A stretch of 64,000 bases of DNA from Trinickia mobilis. Lineage in GTDB: Bacteria; Pseudomonadota; Gammaproteobacteria; Burkholderiales; Burkholderiaceae. This document shows, piece after piece, positions 49,837-57,249 of this stretch. How positions within the stretch are numbered: the first letter of the stretch is position 1; the number at the start of each line of letters is the position of its first letter. Location: NCBI RefSeq assembly GCF_017315705.1, contig NZ_JAFLRF010000022.1, positions 1-64,000 of the forward strand, given 5' to 3'. Under the pieces are notes generated by a model. It saw only the letters and a program-made list of their open reading frames with translations. It searched no databases and had not been told where the DNA came from. Made by a program: the position numbers and the translations under genes.

Positions 49837-50493
49837 TCAAACGTCTTCAATGACGGCCGCAGCGCGCGGCGGTTTGGGAGCCGGCTCCGCGGCCATACGC
49901 TCGGCCGAATAGAGCGTGAGCATCGAGCGGGCGACTTCGGGGTCGCTGGCGTTCAGCCACTCGTCGTAGTCGTCCGGCCGCACAATCACGACCGAGCGCT
50001 TCTCGTCGCCTGGCTTGTGCATGCGCCGCATCAACGGGTGCGAGTCGGCATTGACCGTGAGCATCGTGAACGAGATCGCCTCGCCCTCCGGACCCGGCCA
50101 AGCGCGCCACAATCCCGCGAGCGCGAACGGCTCGCCCGAGGCGAGCCCAATGCGGTAGCGGATGTGCTTGCCGGTTTCCCAGTTCGGCTCATACACGGCG
50201 TCGACCGCGATCAGACAGCGTTGCGCCTTCGCCCAGGCGCCGCGATAAGTCGGCTTCTCGCCAACCGTCTCCGCGCGCGCGTTCATCGTGCTGTAGTGCT
50301 TGCCCTGCGGCAACTTCCCCTTCGGCACCATGCCGAACGTCGCCGTGACAGCCTCACGCGCGCCGGCACCGGGGCGCACAATGGGCGCCAGGTAGTCCTG
50401 GTAGATCTCATCGGGCCACTCGGTGGTGGGCGGTTCGACGCCGAAATACTTGGCGAACGTCGCACGGCGCGCGGCGGCGTAGTTAGTACACAA
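49837..50493 (-). CDS. SRAP-domain abasic-site shield protein (YedK/HMCES-like), 218 aa
   Basis: The initiator Met is followed by the catalytic Cys (MCTNYAAARRATFAKYFG), which in this family links covalently to abasic sites in ssDNA. Other family marks: MVPKGKLPQGKHYSTMNARAETV, RCLIAVDAVYEPNW, GLWRAWPGPEGEAIS, LTVNADSHPLMRRMHKPGDEKR cut here into pieces with the active-site His in MRRMHKPGDE. It probably forms an operon with the SOS-boxed 50559 gene, and would protect single-stranded plasmid DNA during transfer or repair. Confidence 0.9.
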   Translation of the reverse strand: MCTNYAAARRATFAKYFGVEPPTTEWPDEIYQDYLAPIVRPGAGAREAVTATFGMVPKGKLPQGKHYSTMNARAETVGEKPTYRGAWAKAQRCLIAVDAVYEPNWETGKHIRYRIGLASGEPFALAGLWRAWPGPEGEAISFTMLTVNADSHPLMRRMHKPGDEKRSVVIVRPDDYDEWLNASDPEVARSMLTLYSAERMAAEPAPKPPRAAAVIEDV

Positions 50494-50558
50494 GGCGGGC
50501 TCCGTTGGGAACAGTCATCACAGACGCGGACGCAACATCGATCGGCAAACGGATTTCC

Positions 50559-50822
50559 TTACCGGCCCAAGATGCCAAGGCGTACGCGCTCCTCCTGCAA
50601 TCGGCAGCGTAGCACCTCGAGCCCTACAAGCTGGCCGTCAAACTCTTCTTTCCATGCGCGATCGATGGCTTGGCGCAGGCCCTCGATCTCCACCAGGACC
50701 TGGCGCAAATGCACGATCTCAAGCAGCAGGCGATGCACGTCGCTACCTGGGAGATGCGCGCGCCACAGGGCGCGCATCTCCTCATGGGTTGGCGGTCGAA
50801 AATCGGGAAGCCGGGACATCAT
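50559..50822 (-). CDS. SOS-boxed small protein, paralogue of the 27402 gene, 87 aa
   Basis: ATG 50822 (or the adjacent 50819) starts MMSRLPDFRPPTHEEMRALW. Helical, with VHRLLLEIVHLRQVL and RLQEERVRLGILGR shared with the 27402 product. The LexA box at 50834-50849 lies 11 bases upstream and the SRAP gene follows 65 bases downstream on the same strand. Not a family I can name; the repeated link with a LexA box suggests a DNA-damage function. Confidence 0.78.
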   Translation of the reverse strand: MMSRLPDFRPPTHEEMRALWRAHLPGSDVHRLLLEIVHLRQVLVEIEGLRQAIDRAWKEEFDGQLVGLEVLRCRLQEERVRLGILGR

Positions 50823-50833
50823 TCGCCCGATAG

Positions 50834-50849
50834 CTGTATAAAAACACAG
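50834..50849. promoter_or_regulatory. LexA (SOS) box upstream of the SRAP operon
   Basis: CTGTATAAAAACACAG fits CTG-N10-CAG and is close to the E. coli umuDC box (CTGTATATAAAAACAG). It lies just upstream of the minus-strand start at 50822. Confidence 0.85.
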
Positions 50850-51106
50850 TATCCGGCAAAACGGAGGTGCGACGCAACCATCGATGTGCTTGTGCAGCAA
50901 TCCAAGGCCCGATCAGCTGCTCGCCGGCCCCCGGCGAAACCACGTCCAGTCTAGGTCTTCGCAAAACAAAGTGAGATATTGCACCGCAATAGCAATCAGA
51001 TACCAATTAGACCCTCTTAGGTCACGCATGGATCTCGTCGGCCGTTCGACGCAGGATAGCGGGCGCAAAAAGACGTACGGTCGGACCCCAGGATGCGCTA
51101 TGATTT
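50850..51106. other. Gene-free stretch between the SRAP operon and the small-gene region
   Basis: About 250 bases with no convincing frame. It contains GCAAAACGGAGGTGCGACG and GC-rich runs; nothing else recognised. Confidence 0.5.
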
Positions 51107-51122
51107 GGAACACCCATGTTCC
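51107..51122. promoter_or_regulatory. Palindrome GGAACA-N4-TGTTCC before an HTH gene
   Basis: Perfect 6-bp arms with a 4-base centre, 17 bases before the start of the 51140 HTH gene and just after GCTATGATT, a possible -10. A likely self-regulatory operator. Confidence 0.6.
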
Positions 51123-51139
51123 ATTTGCTGTGTAAATCC

Positions 51140-51343
51140 ATGAAGGAAACCGACGTGCTTTATGGCGAAGACGCACAAGCGCTGCGCAAAAAGGCCGGTC
51201 TGAATCAAACCCAGCTTGCCGAGCGCTGGGGCCTTACGCGGCAGCAGATTGGCCGCTACGAAAAGACCGGCCAGGTGGTCCCGCCGAAAGAGGCAGACGC
51301 ATATCGCGGGCTGGTTTCTTCCGTCCAATCAAATGCAACATAG
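51140..51343 (+). CDS. XRE-family HTH regulator, 67 aa
   Basis: ATG 51140 (MKETDVLYGEDAQALRKKAG); ATG 51116 is in frame but lies in the palindrome. The HTH is LNQTQLAERWGLTRQQIGRY followed by EKTGQVVPP. It is a single-domain DNA-binding protein and probably binds the GGAACA/TGTTCC palindrome upstream. Confidence 0.78.
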   Translation: MKETDVLYGEDAQALRKKAGLNQTQLAERWGLTRQQIGRYEKTGQVVPPKEADAYRGLVSSVQSNAT

Positions 51344-51373
51344 GAGTTGCATTTGTAAGTGCGGGGAGATAGA

Positions 51374-51670
51374 ATGAGTCATCCTCACGAGCTACCCAAA
51401 TACCCCATGACAGCCATCGTTTTTGACACGCTCGCCTACGCCGAAAAGCTCGAAGCGTCCGGGTTCACACCCGAGCAAGCCAAGGGACAGACGCACGCGC
51501 TGCGTGAAATCATCGACAACCAGATCGCGACGAAGCAGGACGCGGCGGTGCTCGAAGCCAATTTGACGACCAAGCTCGCAGAAACGAAAGCGGACCTCAT
51601 CAAGTGGTATATCGGCACGATGTTCGCCATGACTGCCCTTATTGTGGGTCTCGTCAAGTTCATTCACTGA
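51374..51670 (+). CDS. DUF1640-like coiled-coil protein with C-terminal membrane helix, 98 aa
   Basis: Opening MTAIVFDTLAYAEKLEASGF and FTPEQAKGQTHALREII match the DUF1640/CCDC90-like family, with a coiled coil (AVLEANLTTKLAETKADLIK) and a terminal membrane helix (WYIGTMFAMTALIVGLVKF). Members occur in many betaproteobacterial mobile elements; function unknown. ATG 51374 follows GGGGAGATAG. Confidence 0.75.
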   Translation: MSHPHELPKYPMTAIVFDTLAYAEKLEASGFTPEQAKGQTHALREIIDNQIATKQDAAVLEANLTTKLAETKADLIKWYIGTMFAMTALIVGLVKFIH

Positions 51671-51687
51671 TCGAGAAAGGAATGACG

Positions 51688-51801
51688 ATGTACGAAATTC
51701 GCGAGTACACGGAAGCGCTGTTCACCGTCCTGCACTACAAGCGTTCGGTCTACTGGGGAACGCGCGAGCGCTGCGAGCGCTATATCGCTTGCCACTCTTA
51801 A
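51688..51801 (+). CDS. Very small protein, 37 aa
   Basis: ATG 51688 (or 51682) after AGAAAGGAATG. Product MYEIREYTEALFTVLHYKRS then VYWGTRERCERYIACHS reads like a compact beta-alpha protein and not like random sequence. No family recognised. Confidence 0.5.
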   Translation: MYEIREYTEALFTVLHYKRSVYWGTRERCERYIACHS

Positions 51802-51865
51802 CAACCGCGCCCGCTACGGTGGGCGCCAAGATAGCGGAACACGCTAGATGCTTGGGAGAGGCACA

Positions 51866-52081
51866 ATGGCAACACGCATCGCATTTAAGTTCAAGAAGGT
51901 CGGCGAAGGTCGGTTCCAAATACTTCATCCCGACTCTGGGGTGGTTCTGGGCTTCGTGATCGGTACGAGTAACAATTGGGCAGCAGAGGCGATGGATGGT
52001 CATCTTGCGAATCAAGGATTCCCGACGAGGCAAGATGCGGCTCACGCCATCCGTGGGCGTATGAACTGCGTTTTAAGCTAA
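51866..52081 (+). CDS. Hypothetical protein, 71 aa
   Basis: ATG 51866 follows GGGAGAGG. Product MATRIAFKFKKVGEGRFQIL, then GVVLGFVIGTSNNWAAEAMD and FPTRQDAAHAIRGRM, a small alpha/beta domain. No family recognised. Confidence 0.58.
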   Translation: MATRIAFKFKKVGEGRFQILHPDSGVVLGFVIGTSNNWAAEAMDGHLANQGFPTRQDAAHAIRGRMNCVLS

Positions 52082-52093
52082 TCGGTAAAGATC

Positions 52094-52351
52094 ATGCCTG
52101 ATTTGTATCTACTGCTTCCCTTGGGAGTGGCTTTTGCCGGGTGGGGATTCTCTGCGATTGACGTTCATGATTTGCTAGCAGGCCGATCCATTAGCGGTGC
52201 AGCTATCGGACTTATCGGGATAATCTTTCTCGGTATTTGCGTTTTCGATTTGGCACGATCTCTCTATAGGAATCAGGCAAGAAAACGCAACGAGCGCAGG
52301 ATGGCGAACCAGATGGCCCGTGTAGCGATAGCGCGAGCTAACCGTAAGTAA
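52094..52351 (+). CDS. Small protein with two membrane helices, 85 aa
   Basis: Helices YLLLPLGVAFAGWGFSAI and AAIGLIGIIFLGICVF, then a basic, Arg/Asn-rich tail that would lie in the cytoplasm. It is the last gene before the first GGAAAAGC junction of the array. Confidence 0.6.
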   Translation: MPDLYLLLPLGVAFAGWGFSAIDVHDLLAGRSISGAAIGLIGIIFLGICVFDLARSLYRNQARKRNERRMANQMARVAIARANRK

Positions 52352-52378
52352 CGGTGCGGAACCAACGGAAAAGCTGCC

Positions 52379-52597
52379 ATGGCGATTCGCGAGCTGATGA
52401 ACACCGAATTCGAGGAAGGTGGCAAGCACGTCTCCATTGGAATCGACGAGAAAGGGCGTTTGTACGTCAACGGGGAGCGTGTGGTGACGGAACAGCCGCT
52501 GCGCTTGAATTGGTGGCTCAACGCTGCTGTCATCGCGGGCGGGGTCGGCGCGTTGGCGCAAGGCGTTTTCGCCGCGTTGACGTACTTCTGCAAATAG
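52379..52597 (+). CDS. Small protein with C-terminal membrane helix, 72 aa
   Basis: ATG 52379 lies 4 bases after GGAAAAGC (GGAAAAGCTGCCATGG). Product MAIRELMNTEFEEGGKHVSI, then a membrane helix (AAVIAGGVGALAQGVFAALT). No family recognised. Confidence 0.62.
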   Translation: MAIRELMNTEFEEGGKHVSIGIDEKGRLYVNGERVVTEQPLRLNWWLNAAVIAGGVGALAQGVFAALTYFCK

Positions 52598-52609
52598 GAC
52601 GGAAAAGCT

Positions 52610-52861
52610 ATGGATCGTGCAGACACACGCTCATTTTCGCGCCGCTGGCTCGCGGCATCATTCGGTATGTGGATCAGGCTCGCTCCGGCTGTAGTTGCCG
52701 TCAGCGTGCTGCTAAAGCTCCTTTCGATCGGAACATGGCCTCCCCTGCAGTGGGTTTCGGTCGTGACGCTGCCCGCTCTAGGGGCAATCCCAACGGTTGT
52801 CTTGCTCGGCGGTTGGGTGGCTTTCATCACGCAGAACTGGAAACAAGGCAAAGCAACATGA
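52610..52861 (+). CDS. Small protein with two membrane helices, 83 aa
   Basis: ATG 52610 lies one base after GGAAAAGC. Helices APAVVAVSVLLKLLSIG and LPALGAIPTVVLLGGWVAFI. Overlaps the next start (ATGA at 52858). No family recognised. Confidence 0.62.
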   Translation: MDRADTRSFSRRWLAASFGMWIRLAPAVVAVSVLLKLLSIGTWPPLQWVSVVTLPALGAIPTVVLLGGWVAFITQNWKQGKAT

Positions 52862-53067
52862 CGCGCACTTTCCCTGACCGTTATCGGGACGGTCTTGACC
52901 GTGTGCTGGCGGCAGTCCGCGATATTCAGGATCATCAGAGGTCCAGTCTGGCGAATCGAGACGCTGTAGCGAGGGAAGCGCGGCACCCGTTTGACGATCA
53001 CATTCTCGCAACTGGCGTCAGTTTGCGTGACGTGGTTCGGGCCACGATTCAAACGACTTGGAACTGA
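52858..53067 (+). CDS. Hypothetical protein, 69 aa
   Basis: Overlaps the previous gene by 4 bases. Product MTRTFPDRYRDGLDRVLAAV is helical and charged, soluble. No family recognised. Confidence 0.58.
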   Translation: MTRTFPDRYRDGLDRVLAAVRDIQDHQRSSLANRDAVAREARHPFDDHILATGVSLRDVVRATIQTTWN

Positions 53068-53070
53068 ACA

Positions 53071-53123
53071 GGAAAAGCTGGCCAGGCCGGCGCACAGGAA
53101 CATCGTCATAAGGAAGCGTTGAC
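53071..53123 (+). other. Cassette leader with hairpin
   Basis: GGAAAAGC then GCC-rich hairpin (GGCCAGGCCGGC), GCACAGGA and a second ribosome-type AAGGAAG before the ATG at 53124. The same make-up is seen at 61020 (GCCGGCCGCGCCGGC then GCAAGG). Confidence 0.5.
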
Positions 53124-53327
53124 ATGAAATTCCGTCAGGTATCAGGTGTAGCGCACTGCATCGGCTGCGGCTGCCACGATTATCAAGCGTGCGAGTCCGG
53201 ATGCTGGTGGTTACGAGTCGATTACGCGGCTGCTGTAGGCGTTTGCAGCGAGTGCGAAGAGCACCTGGAGCGTTGGGACGCCGGCGATCGCAGCCGCGCG
53301 GCGAAGTCGAATCCGACACCGGTGTAA
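53124..53327 (+). CDS. Small Cys-rich (probably zinc-binding) protein, 67 aa
   Basis: Seven Cys in HCIGCGCHDYQACESGCWW and GVCSECEEHLERW, a pattern suited to one or two zinc sites. ATG 53124 follows AAGGAAGCG. Function unknown; perhaps nucleic-acid or protein binding. Confidence 0.62.
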   Translation: MKFRQVSGVAHCIGCGCHDYQACESGCWWLRVDYAAAVGVCSECEEHLERWDAGDRSRAAKSNPTPV

Positions 53328-53366
53328 CGTCAAGGAAAACAGAAAACAGGAACGGAGCTGGATGAT

Positions 53367-53777
53367 ATGAGCGAAGCAAAGCTGCAAGAATTGGGGAGTC
53401 GGCCTGCCGGGCCGGAGCAGATCACCCGTGCACGCGAGATTTGCGGCAAGTCGGAAGCATTGAACGCAAAGCTCGATCAGTTCCTGGGCACAAAGCCTAC
53501 TCGCGGCCAGATGGTTGAGTTCATGAACACCCTAAAGACCGCAGGCCGGCAGGAGGAAATGGAGGCCAGCATTCTGCGCATTTGCCGGTCTGTTGGCATC
53601 GAAGAACCGACGGGCACTGACAAGCTACTCGCGCTGCAAATCGGGCTTCTTCAGGAGCAGAATGACCTATTGGCCCGTTCTGCCGGTCGCCCGGTTCAAG
53701 TTGCTGAGCAAGGCTCCGGGTCGTTCTTCACGCCGTTTGTCGCAGGCGCTTTGCTCGGCACGGTGCTGTCCAAGTAA
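53367..53777 (+). CDS. Hypothetical protein, 136 aa
   Basis: Soluble helical protein (MSEAKLQELGSRPAGPEQIT, KPTRGQMVEFMNTLKTAGRQ) with a short hydrophobic C-terminus (FFTPFVAGALLGTVLSK). A GGAAAAC variant lies about 30 bases upstream. No family recognised. Confidence 0.58.
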   Translation: MSEAKLQELGSRPAGPEQITRAREICGKSEALNAKLDQFLGTKPTRGQMVEFMNTLKTAGRQEEMEASILRICRSVGIEEPTGTDKLLALQIGLLQEQNDLLARSAGRPVQVAEQGSGSFFTPFVAGALLGTVLSK

Positions 53778-53824
53778 CGATCGGAAAAGCGGCTCATGCC
53801 GCGCAACAAGACGAGAACAACGTG

Positions 53825-54391
53825 ATGACGACAAATAGCCCCATCGAAATTGTCTCCCGGCCCGCTGACGGGACCGTAGTCGTGTCGGCCTATGCAGGCG
53901 AGTCGATCGAGGACGTTGCTCGCGCGGCCGTAGCTTTGGCGCAAGCAGAGCACGCAGTGGTGCTCTTTGAATTCAACGGCATGAATATCCGTGTGGAAGA
54001 AACCATGATCGCCGGTCTGGTTGTCGCGTCGTACAAAAATGAGGTCACGCGACGCGCGGAAGCATATCGTGCCAGTCCCGAAGGACAGGCTGCGGAAGTG
54101 GCTCGTGAGCAGCGTGAAGCCGCTGAAGCTCTCGCACTCCAAACGTTGTTAGCGGAGCTTCCCGCTCATATCGGCACTGAGTCCCGGCTTGTAGATTGGA
54201 TCGGCCGCTTGGCATTGCTGGACCGGGGCGGGTTCGATATGCCCGCGGTCGCTGGCGAGAATCCGGCGCCTTCGAAATCGCAGATCGCGCGCTGGATCGT
54301 AGGTCAGGTGATCGACGCATTCCGACGAAACCATGCGGTTCATCCGGTATTTGCGCTGCACGCAGCGAAGTACACAGCTGCCAACGTCTGA
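53825..54391 (+). CDS. Hypothetical protein, 188 aa
   Basis: ATG 53825 (GTG 53822 in frame) after the GGAAAAGC leader at 53783. The N-terminal half (VVVSAYAGESIEDVARAAVA, AVVLFEFNGMNIRVEETM) looks like a small alpha/beta domain; then a charged helix; then a helical end. No family recognised. Confidence 0.6.
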   Translation: MTTNSPIEIVSRPADGTVVVSAYAGESIEDVARAAVALAQAEHAVVLFEFNGMNIRVEETMIAGLVVASYKNEVTRRAEAYRASPEGQAAEVAREQREAAEALALQTLLAELPAHIGTESRLVDWIGRLALLDRGGFDMPAVAGENPAPSKSQIARWIVGQVIDAFRRNHAVHPVFALHAAKYTAANV

Positions 54392-54407
54392 CGCAAGGAA
54401 AAAAACT

Positions 54408-54620
54408 ATGGGGCAGGCAAAACAACGAGGATCACGCGAGCAACGTGTCGCGGAAGCGAAGGCAAAAGTGTGGACGCGCTGCGACCGGCAAATCTCGTAT
54501 GCGGGTCGTGCAAGGCTTCAGTGGGTGAATTCGAGGTGGTGGATACACGCGGTATGCGTGGAATCAGCGCGGGATTCGCTGGAATTTGCCCGTCATGCGG
54601 TGATACGGTATTCGCATTAA
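54408..54620 (+). CDS. MGQAKQRG-tagged frame, 70 aa, probably shifted into the next frame
   Basis: ATG 54408 after CAAGGAAAAAAAC gives MGQAKQRGSREQRVAEAKAK, the tag also seen at 16010 and 59066. After codon 21 the frame loses protein-like character, while the -1 frame gives a zinc-ribbon protein (54470 entry). The shift point is GCA-AAA-GTG; a slip on A-AAA would join them. It may be a real indel, a sequencing error or a programmed frameshift. Confidence 0.5.
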   Translation: MGQAKQRGSREQRVAEAKAKVWTRCDRQISYAGRARLQWVNSRWWIHAVCVESARDSLEFARHAVIRYSH

Positions 54621-54736
54621 GTGGTGAACCGGACGCCGTTGCAGAAGCAATGGTCACGCTAGAACACGCGATGGAAAGCGAGGGGAAAATCGGCATGCAA
54701 TCCAGGGATGGGAAGCACATTCCTTTCGTCGAATAG
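54470..54736 (+). CDS. Zinc-ribbon protein, 88 aa
   Basis: GTG 54470 gives MDALRPANLVCGSCKASVGE with GICPSCGDTVFALSG: two CxxC pairs forming a zinc ribbon. It lacks its own ribosome site, overlaps the MGQAKQRG frame and is probably its C-terminal part through a -1 shift. Ends right at the GGAAAAGC at 54736. Confidence 0.55.
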   Translation: MDALRPANLVCGSCKASVGEFEVVDTRGMRGISAGFAGICPSCGDTVFALSGEPDAVAEAMVTLEHAMESEGKIGMQSRDGKHIPFVE

Positions 54737-54747
54737 GAAAAGCTGCC

Positions 54748-54924
54748 ATGCCCGAATTGACCATTGCGGATGCGCTGCGACTCGCGATTAACGCTCTGCG
54801 GGACGTCGCGGAGTCACGCAAGATGCCCTCTGGTGTTGAGCTGGACGATGCAACGGCAGAGCTGCACGCGAGCGCAGCTGATGTGCTCGATGGTTCGCTT
54901 GAGCAGCTGCGCGGCCACGAATAG
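54748..54924 (+). CDS. Small helical protein, 58 aa
   Basis: ATG 54748 lies 4 bases after GGAAAAGC, with the same GGAAAAGCTGCCATG junction as at 52367. Product MPELTIADALRLAINALRDV, acidic and helical, ending EQLRGHE. The stop overlaps the next GGAAAACG. No family recognised. Confidence 0.6.
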   Translation: MPELTIADALRLAINALRDVAESRKMPSGVELDDATAELHASAADVLDGSLEQLRGHE

Positions 54925-54931
54925 GAAAACG

Positions 54932-55459
54932 ATGAGTATCACTGCCCACCTCTTTGTTTTGTTCAAAAGTCAGCCGTCTGCCGACAGGCTGGCTTCGATC
55001 GCCGAAATCCTTTCGAACAGGGTTGGTTTGCCTGCTAGTGATTTCACCGAAGGCCGCGAGAGACTGCGGCCAGTTGACGACGCAGATCTGATGGCGGACG
55101 TTCGCGACAACGGCGACTTGAACTACCGATCCAACGCGCGGACCAGCAAGCTGCTCGGCGCTCCCCAGCTCGATGGTCGTCTCTACGAAATCGGCTACCT
55201 CACGCGATATTGGAGTACGAGCTATTCCGGTGGCCCTGCCATGACTTACGCGTTTACGCAACTCGTTTTGCTCGCACAGGCCGATGTCGAAGGTGTCTGG
55301 TTATCTAACTCCTATTGCGAGGATGGGCTGACGATCCCGGCTTCGACCCACGAAACGGTCCATCGCATGATCGATGATTTTGTCTCGGTCGGAGAAACAA
55401 CCGGGCACGAGCCAACGCGGTACATTCGCACCGAAGATGGTCTCGTGATCAACATCTAG
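54932..55459 (+). CDS. Hypothetical protein, 175 aa
   Basis: ATG 54932 directly after GGAAAACG. Soluble alpha/beta protein (MSITAHLFVLFKSQPSADRL, YEIGYLTRYWSTSYSGGPAM, GVWLSNSYCEDGL). It recalls immunity-type or Imm-like small proteins in general shape only. Stop overlaps the next GGAAAAGC (TAGGAAAAGC). Confidence 0.6.
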   Translation: MSITAHLFVLFKSQPSADRLASIAEILSNRVGLPASDFTEGRERLRPVDDADLMADVRDNGDLNYRSNARTSKLLGAPQLDGRLYEIGYLTRYWSTSYSGGPAMTYAFTQLVLLAQADVEGVWLSNSYCEDGLTIPASTHETVHRMIDDFVSVGETTGHEPTRYIRTEDGLVINI

Positions 55460-55495
55460 GAAAAGCCAGCTGATGACGGCACACAGGATAACAAG

Positions 55496-55717
55496 ATGAA
55501 CGCACTCACAGTTTTCGTGAACGGCCGCACCTTGGTGGCGAAGCTCGAATCAGACGGGACCGTAGTAGCCATTTGCGAGGAAGGACGCGCGGATGCTCGA
55601 TATTCTATCGCTCAGGCCGTCGTTGCTCTTGCCGAACGAAGGGGGCTAGGCGGAGTAATTAACTCGACGGTTCAGGAGTCGATCAAGGCTCTCGTTGACA
55701 AGCATGCCGCGCAGTAG
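55496..55717 (+). CDS. Hypothetical protein, 73 aa
   Basis: ATG 55496 after a leader with GGAAAAGC (55459) and GCACACAGGA. Product MNALTVFVNGRTLVAKLESD, small alpha/beta. No family recognised. Confidence 0.58.
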   Translation: MNALTVFVNGRTLVAKLESDGTVVAICEEGRADARYSIAQAVVALAERRGLGGVINSTVQESIKALVDKHAAQ

Positions 55718-55745
55718 GGCCGAAGGGAAAAGCGCGAGGCTCGAC

Positions 55746-55931
55746 GTGTACGAAATTTGGATTATCGAGGCGAACGGTGAACGCGTTTTTGTGCGCAACG
55801 ACGTGACGGATCAGCGGTTAGCGCGTGAGTTAGTCAGTCAAGCCAATCGCGGTGCGGCGATTCGAGGGGAGGCGCACCGCTACGTGGCCGTGCCGGACCC
55901 TGATGCCCCCAACACGGAACATCCGCAATAG
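55746..55931 (+). CDS. Hypothetical protein, 61 aa
   Basis: GTG 55746, 12 bases after GGAAAAGC, with CGAGG between. Product MYEIWIIEANGERVFVRNDV then TDQRLARELVSQANRGAAIR. No family recognised. Confidence 0.5.
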   Translation: MYEIWIIEANGERVFVRNDVTDQRLARELVSQANRGAAIRGEAHRYVAVPDPDAPNTEHPQ

Positions 55932-55932
55932 G

Positions 55933-56003
55933 GAAAAGCACTTGGCGCGATCTGCGCCCCGCACGGCCGGTCGCCGGGGATAACAGCCAAAAGGAGCCGG
56001 GGG
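55933..56003 (+). other. Cassette leader with hairpins
   Basis: GGAAAAGC, then GGCGC-GATCT-GCGCC and CCGCAC followed by GGCCGG...CCGGGG. Similar GGCGC(N)GCGCC-CCG(C/T)AC-GGCCGG leaders follow GGAAAA at 59984 and 61286, so three leaders form a second hairpin family. A second ribosome site AAAGGAG precedes ATG 56004. Confidence 0.55.
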
Positions 56004-56438
56004 ATGACAACGGAAGACAAACCAATTGCGGACACGGCAACGCGAGCACTGATCGTCAAAGTGGTAGAACGAGCGAATGCCGAAGAGCGACTGGCACTCG
56101 CTGAGTGGGCAAAGCAGCTAATTGCTATTCGGGATGGTGATTTGAGCCCAGCGGAGAAGATGAAGCACGCAATTGCGCTGACGCACCGCTCGAAGGCGAT
56201 CCTGCCGTTCATCGCGGCGATAGGCTTCGAGATTAAGCGTCTCGGATGGGACGAAAGAAGCTGGGCCGCGAGGATTGGTCTGTCTGCTGCGTTAGCAACA
56301 GCGGCTGTAGTTGGGGGCGAAGGAGCAGGTATTGCGGCGCTCGGCGGGGCCATTGGTGTCCCGCTATGGATACTCTTCGGTGCAGGAGGCGTAGCAGCCG
56401 GGGCTCTTATTGACGAAGCGACCAAATCGCGTTCGTAG
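56004..56438 (+). CDS. Hypothetical protein with glycine-rich hydrophobic C-terminus, 144 aa
   Basis: Helical, charged N-terminal half, then a Gly/Ala-rich hydrophobic stretch (LSAALATAAVVGGEGAGIAA, IGVPLWILFGAGGVAAGALI) that could insert in a membrane. ATG 56004 follows AAAGGAGCCGGG. No family recognised. Confidence 0.58.
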   Translation: MTTEDKPIADTATRALIVKVVERANAEERLALAEWAKQLIAIRDGDLSPAEKMKHAIALTHRSKAILPFIAAIGFEIKRLGWDERSWAARIGLSAALATAAVVGGEGAGIAALGGAIGVPLWILFGAGGVAAGALIDEATKSRS

Positions 56439-56457
56439 ATCAACGGATCGGAAAAGC

Positions 56458-57243
56458 GTGAATACTTCCCCAAAAATCACTGAGACTGAATTCTGGAATT
56501 CGTCTCGCGACATCGTGCATTTTGTCGGCATTTGCGGCGCTGGCAAATCCACCTTGTCGAACCGCCTTGCTGCGCGCATTGCGACGCACGGCGGCAAGGT
56601 CATCGGTACCGTCGATTACGATCCGCATACCCCCGATACCGACCGGGCTGCTGAGCGTGCGTTTAGCCGTGATCTGGACCGGCGCAACATCGCGGCCGGA
56701 TGTACCGACCCAGCAGTCCATCAGGAGATCGTGGACCATACGCTGGCGACGCTGACCCGCTGGATGGACTCTGACGCGAACGTTGTGCTGGTCGACCGAT
56801 GGTACGAGAGCTACGACCTACTTCCGGCGGATCACATCAAGTACATTGAGGCAGCGATTTCTTCCTCCGGCTTTCGTGTACACCACGTGCTGCTGCTCGT
56901 CGAGGGTAAGCCGCTGGGAAACGAGGACTGGGTGATCCGGGATCGATTGCTTCATACGAAGGGCACCCGGCCTGCCGAGTGGTGGAGCGGTGGGCCGGGG
57001 GATCTCGAAGTTTTCGTGAAGGAAGAGCAAGCGTATCAGGAAGAGTACGGCGCATTTCTTGCGCGATCGCCCTTTAATTCGATGTGGGTCCGTACGACCG
57101 AAATGGAATGGGAGCGCTACGAGCAAGACATCGTTCAAGGGCTAATTTATGAGCGTTGGAAGCGGGCCTGTAGCGCTGCCAGAGAGCCAGATCAAGTAGC
57201 GCTCGAAAAATCGATTTTGACCGGATTGACTCAGTCTGCATAG
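56458..57243 (+). CDS. P-loop kinase-like protein (thymidylate-kinase type), 261 aa
   Basis: GTG 56458 comes directly after GGAAAAGC. Walker A HFVGICGAGKSTLSNRLAAR near residue 25; VVLVDRWYESYDLLPADH near 105 is the DRW/Y-type motif of dTMP-kinase-like enzymes; HHVLLLVEGKPLGNEDWVIR follows. The substrate is unknown. Ends with TAGGAAAACATG, where the junction motif bridges to the next start. Confidence 0.72.
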   Translation: MNTSPKITETEFWNSSRDIVHFVGICGAGKSTLSNRLAARIATHGGKVIGTVDYDPHTPDTDRAAERAFSRDLDRRNIAAGCTDPAVHQEIVDHTLATLTRWMDSDANVVLVDRWYESYDLLPADHIKYIEAAISSSGFRVHHVLLLVEGKPLGNEDWVIRDRLLHTKGTRPAEWWSGGPGDLEVFVKEEQAYQEEYGAFLARSPFNSMWVRTTEMEWERYEQDIVQGLIYERWKRACSAAREPDQVALEKSILTGLTQSA

Positions 57244-57249
57244 GAAAAC

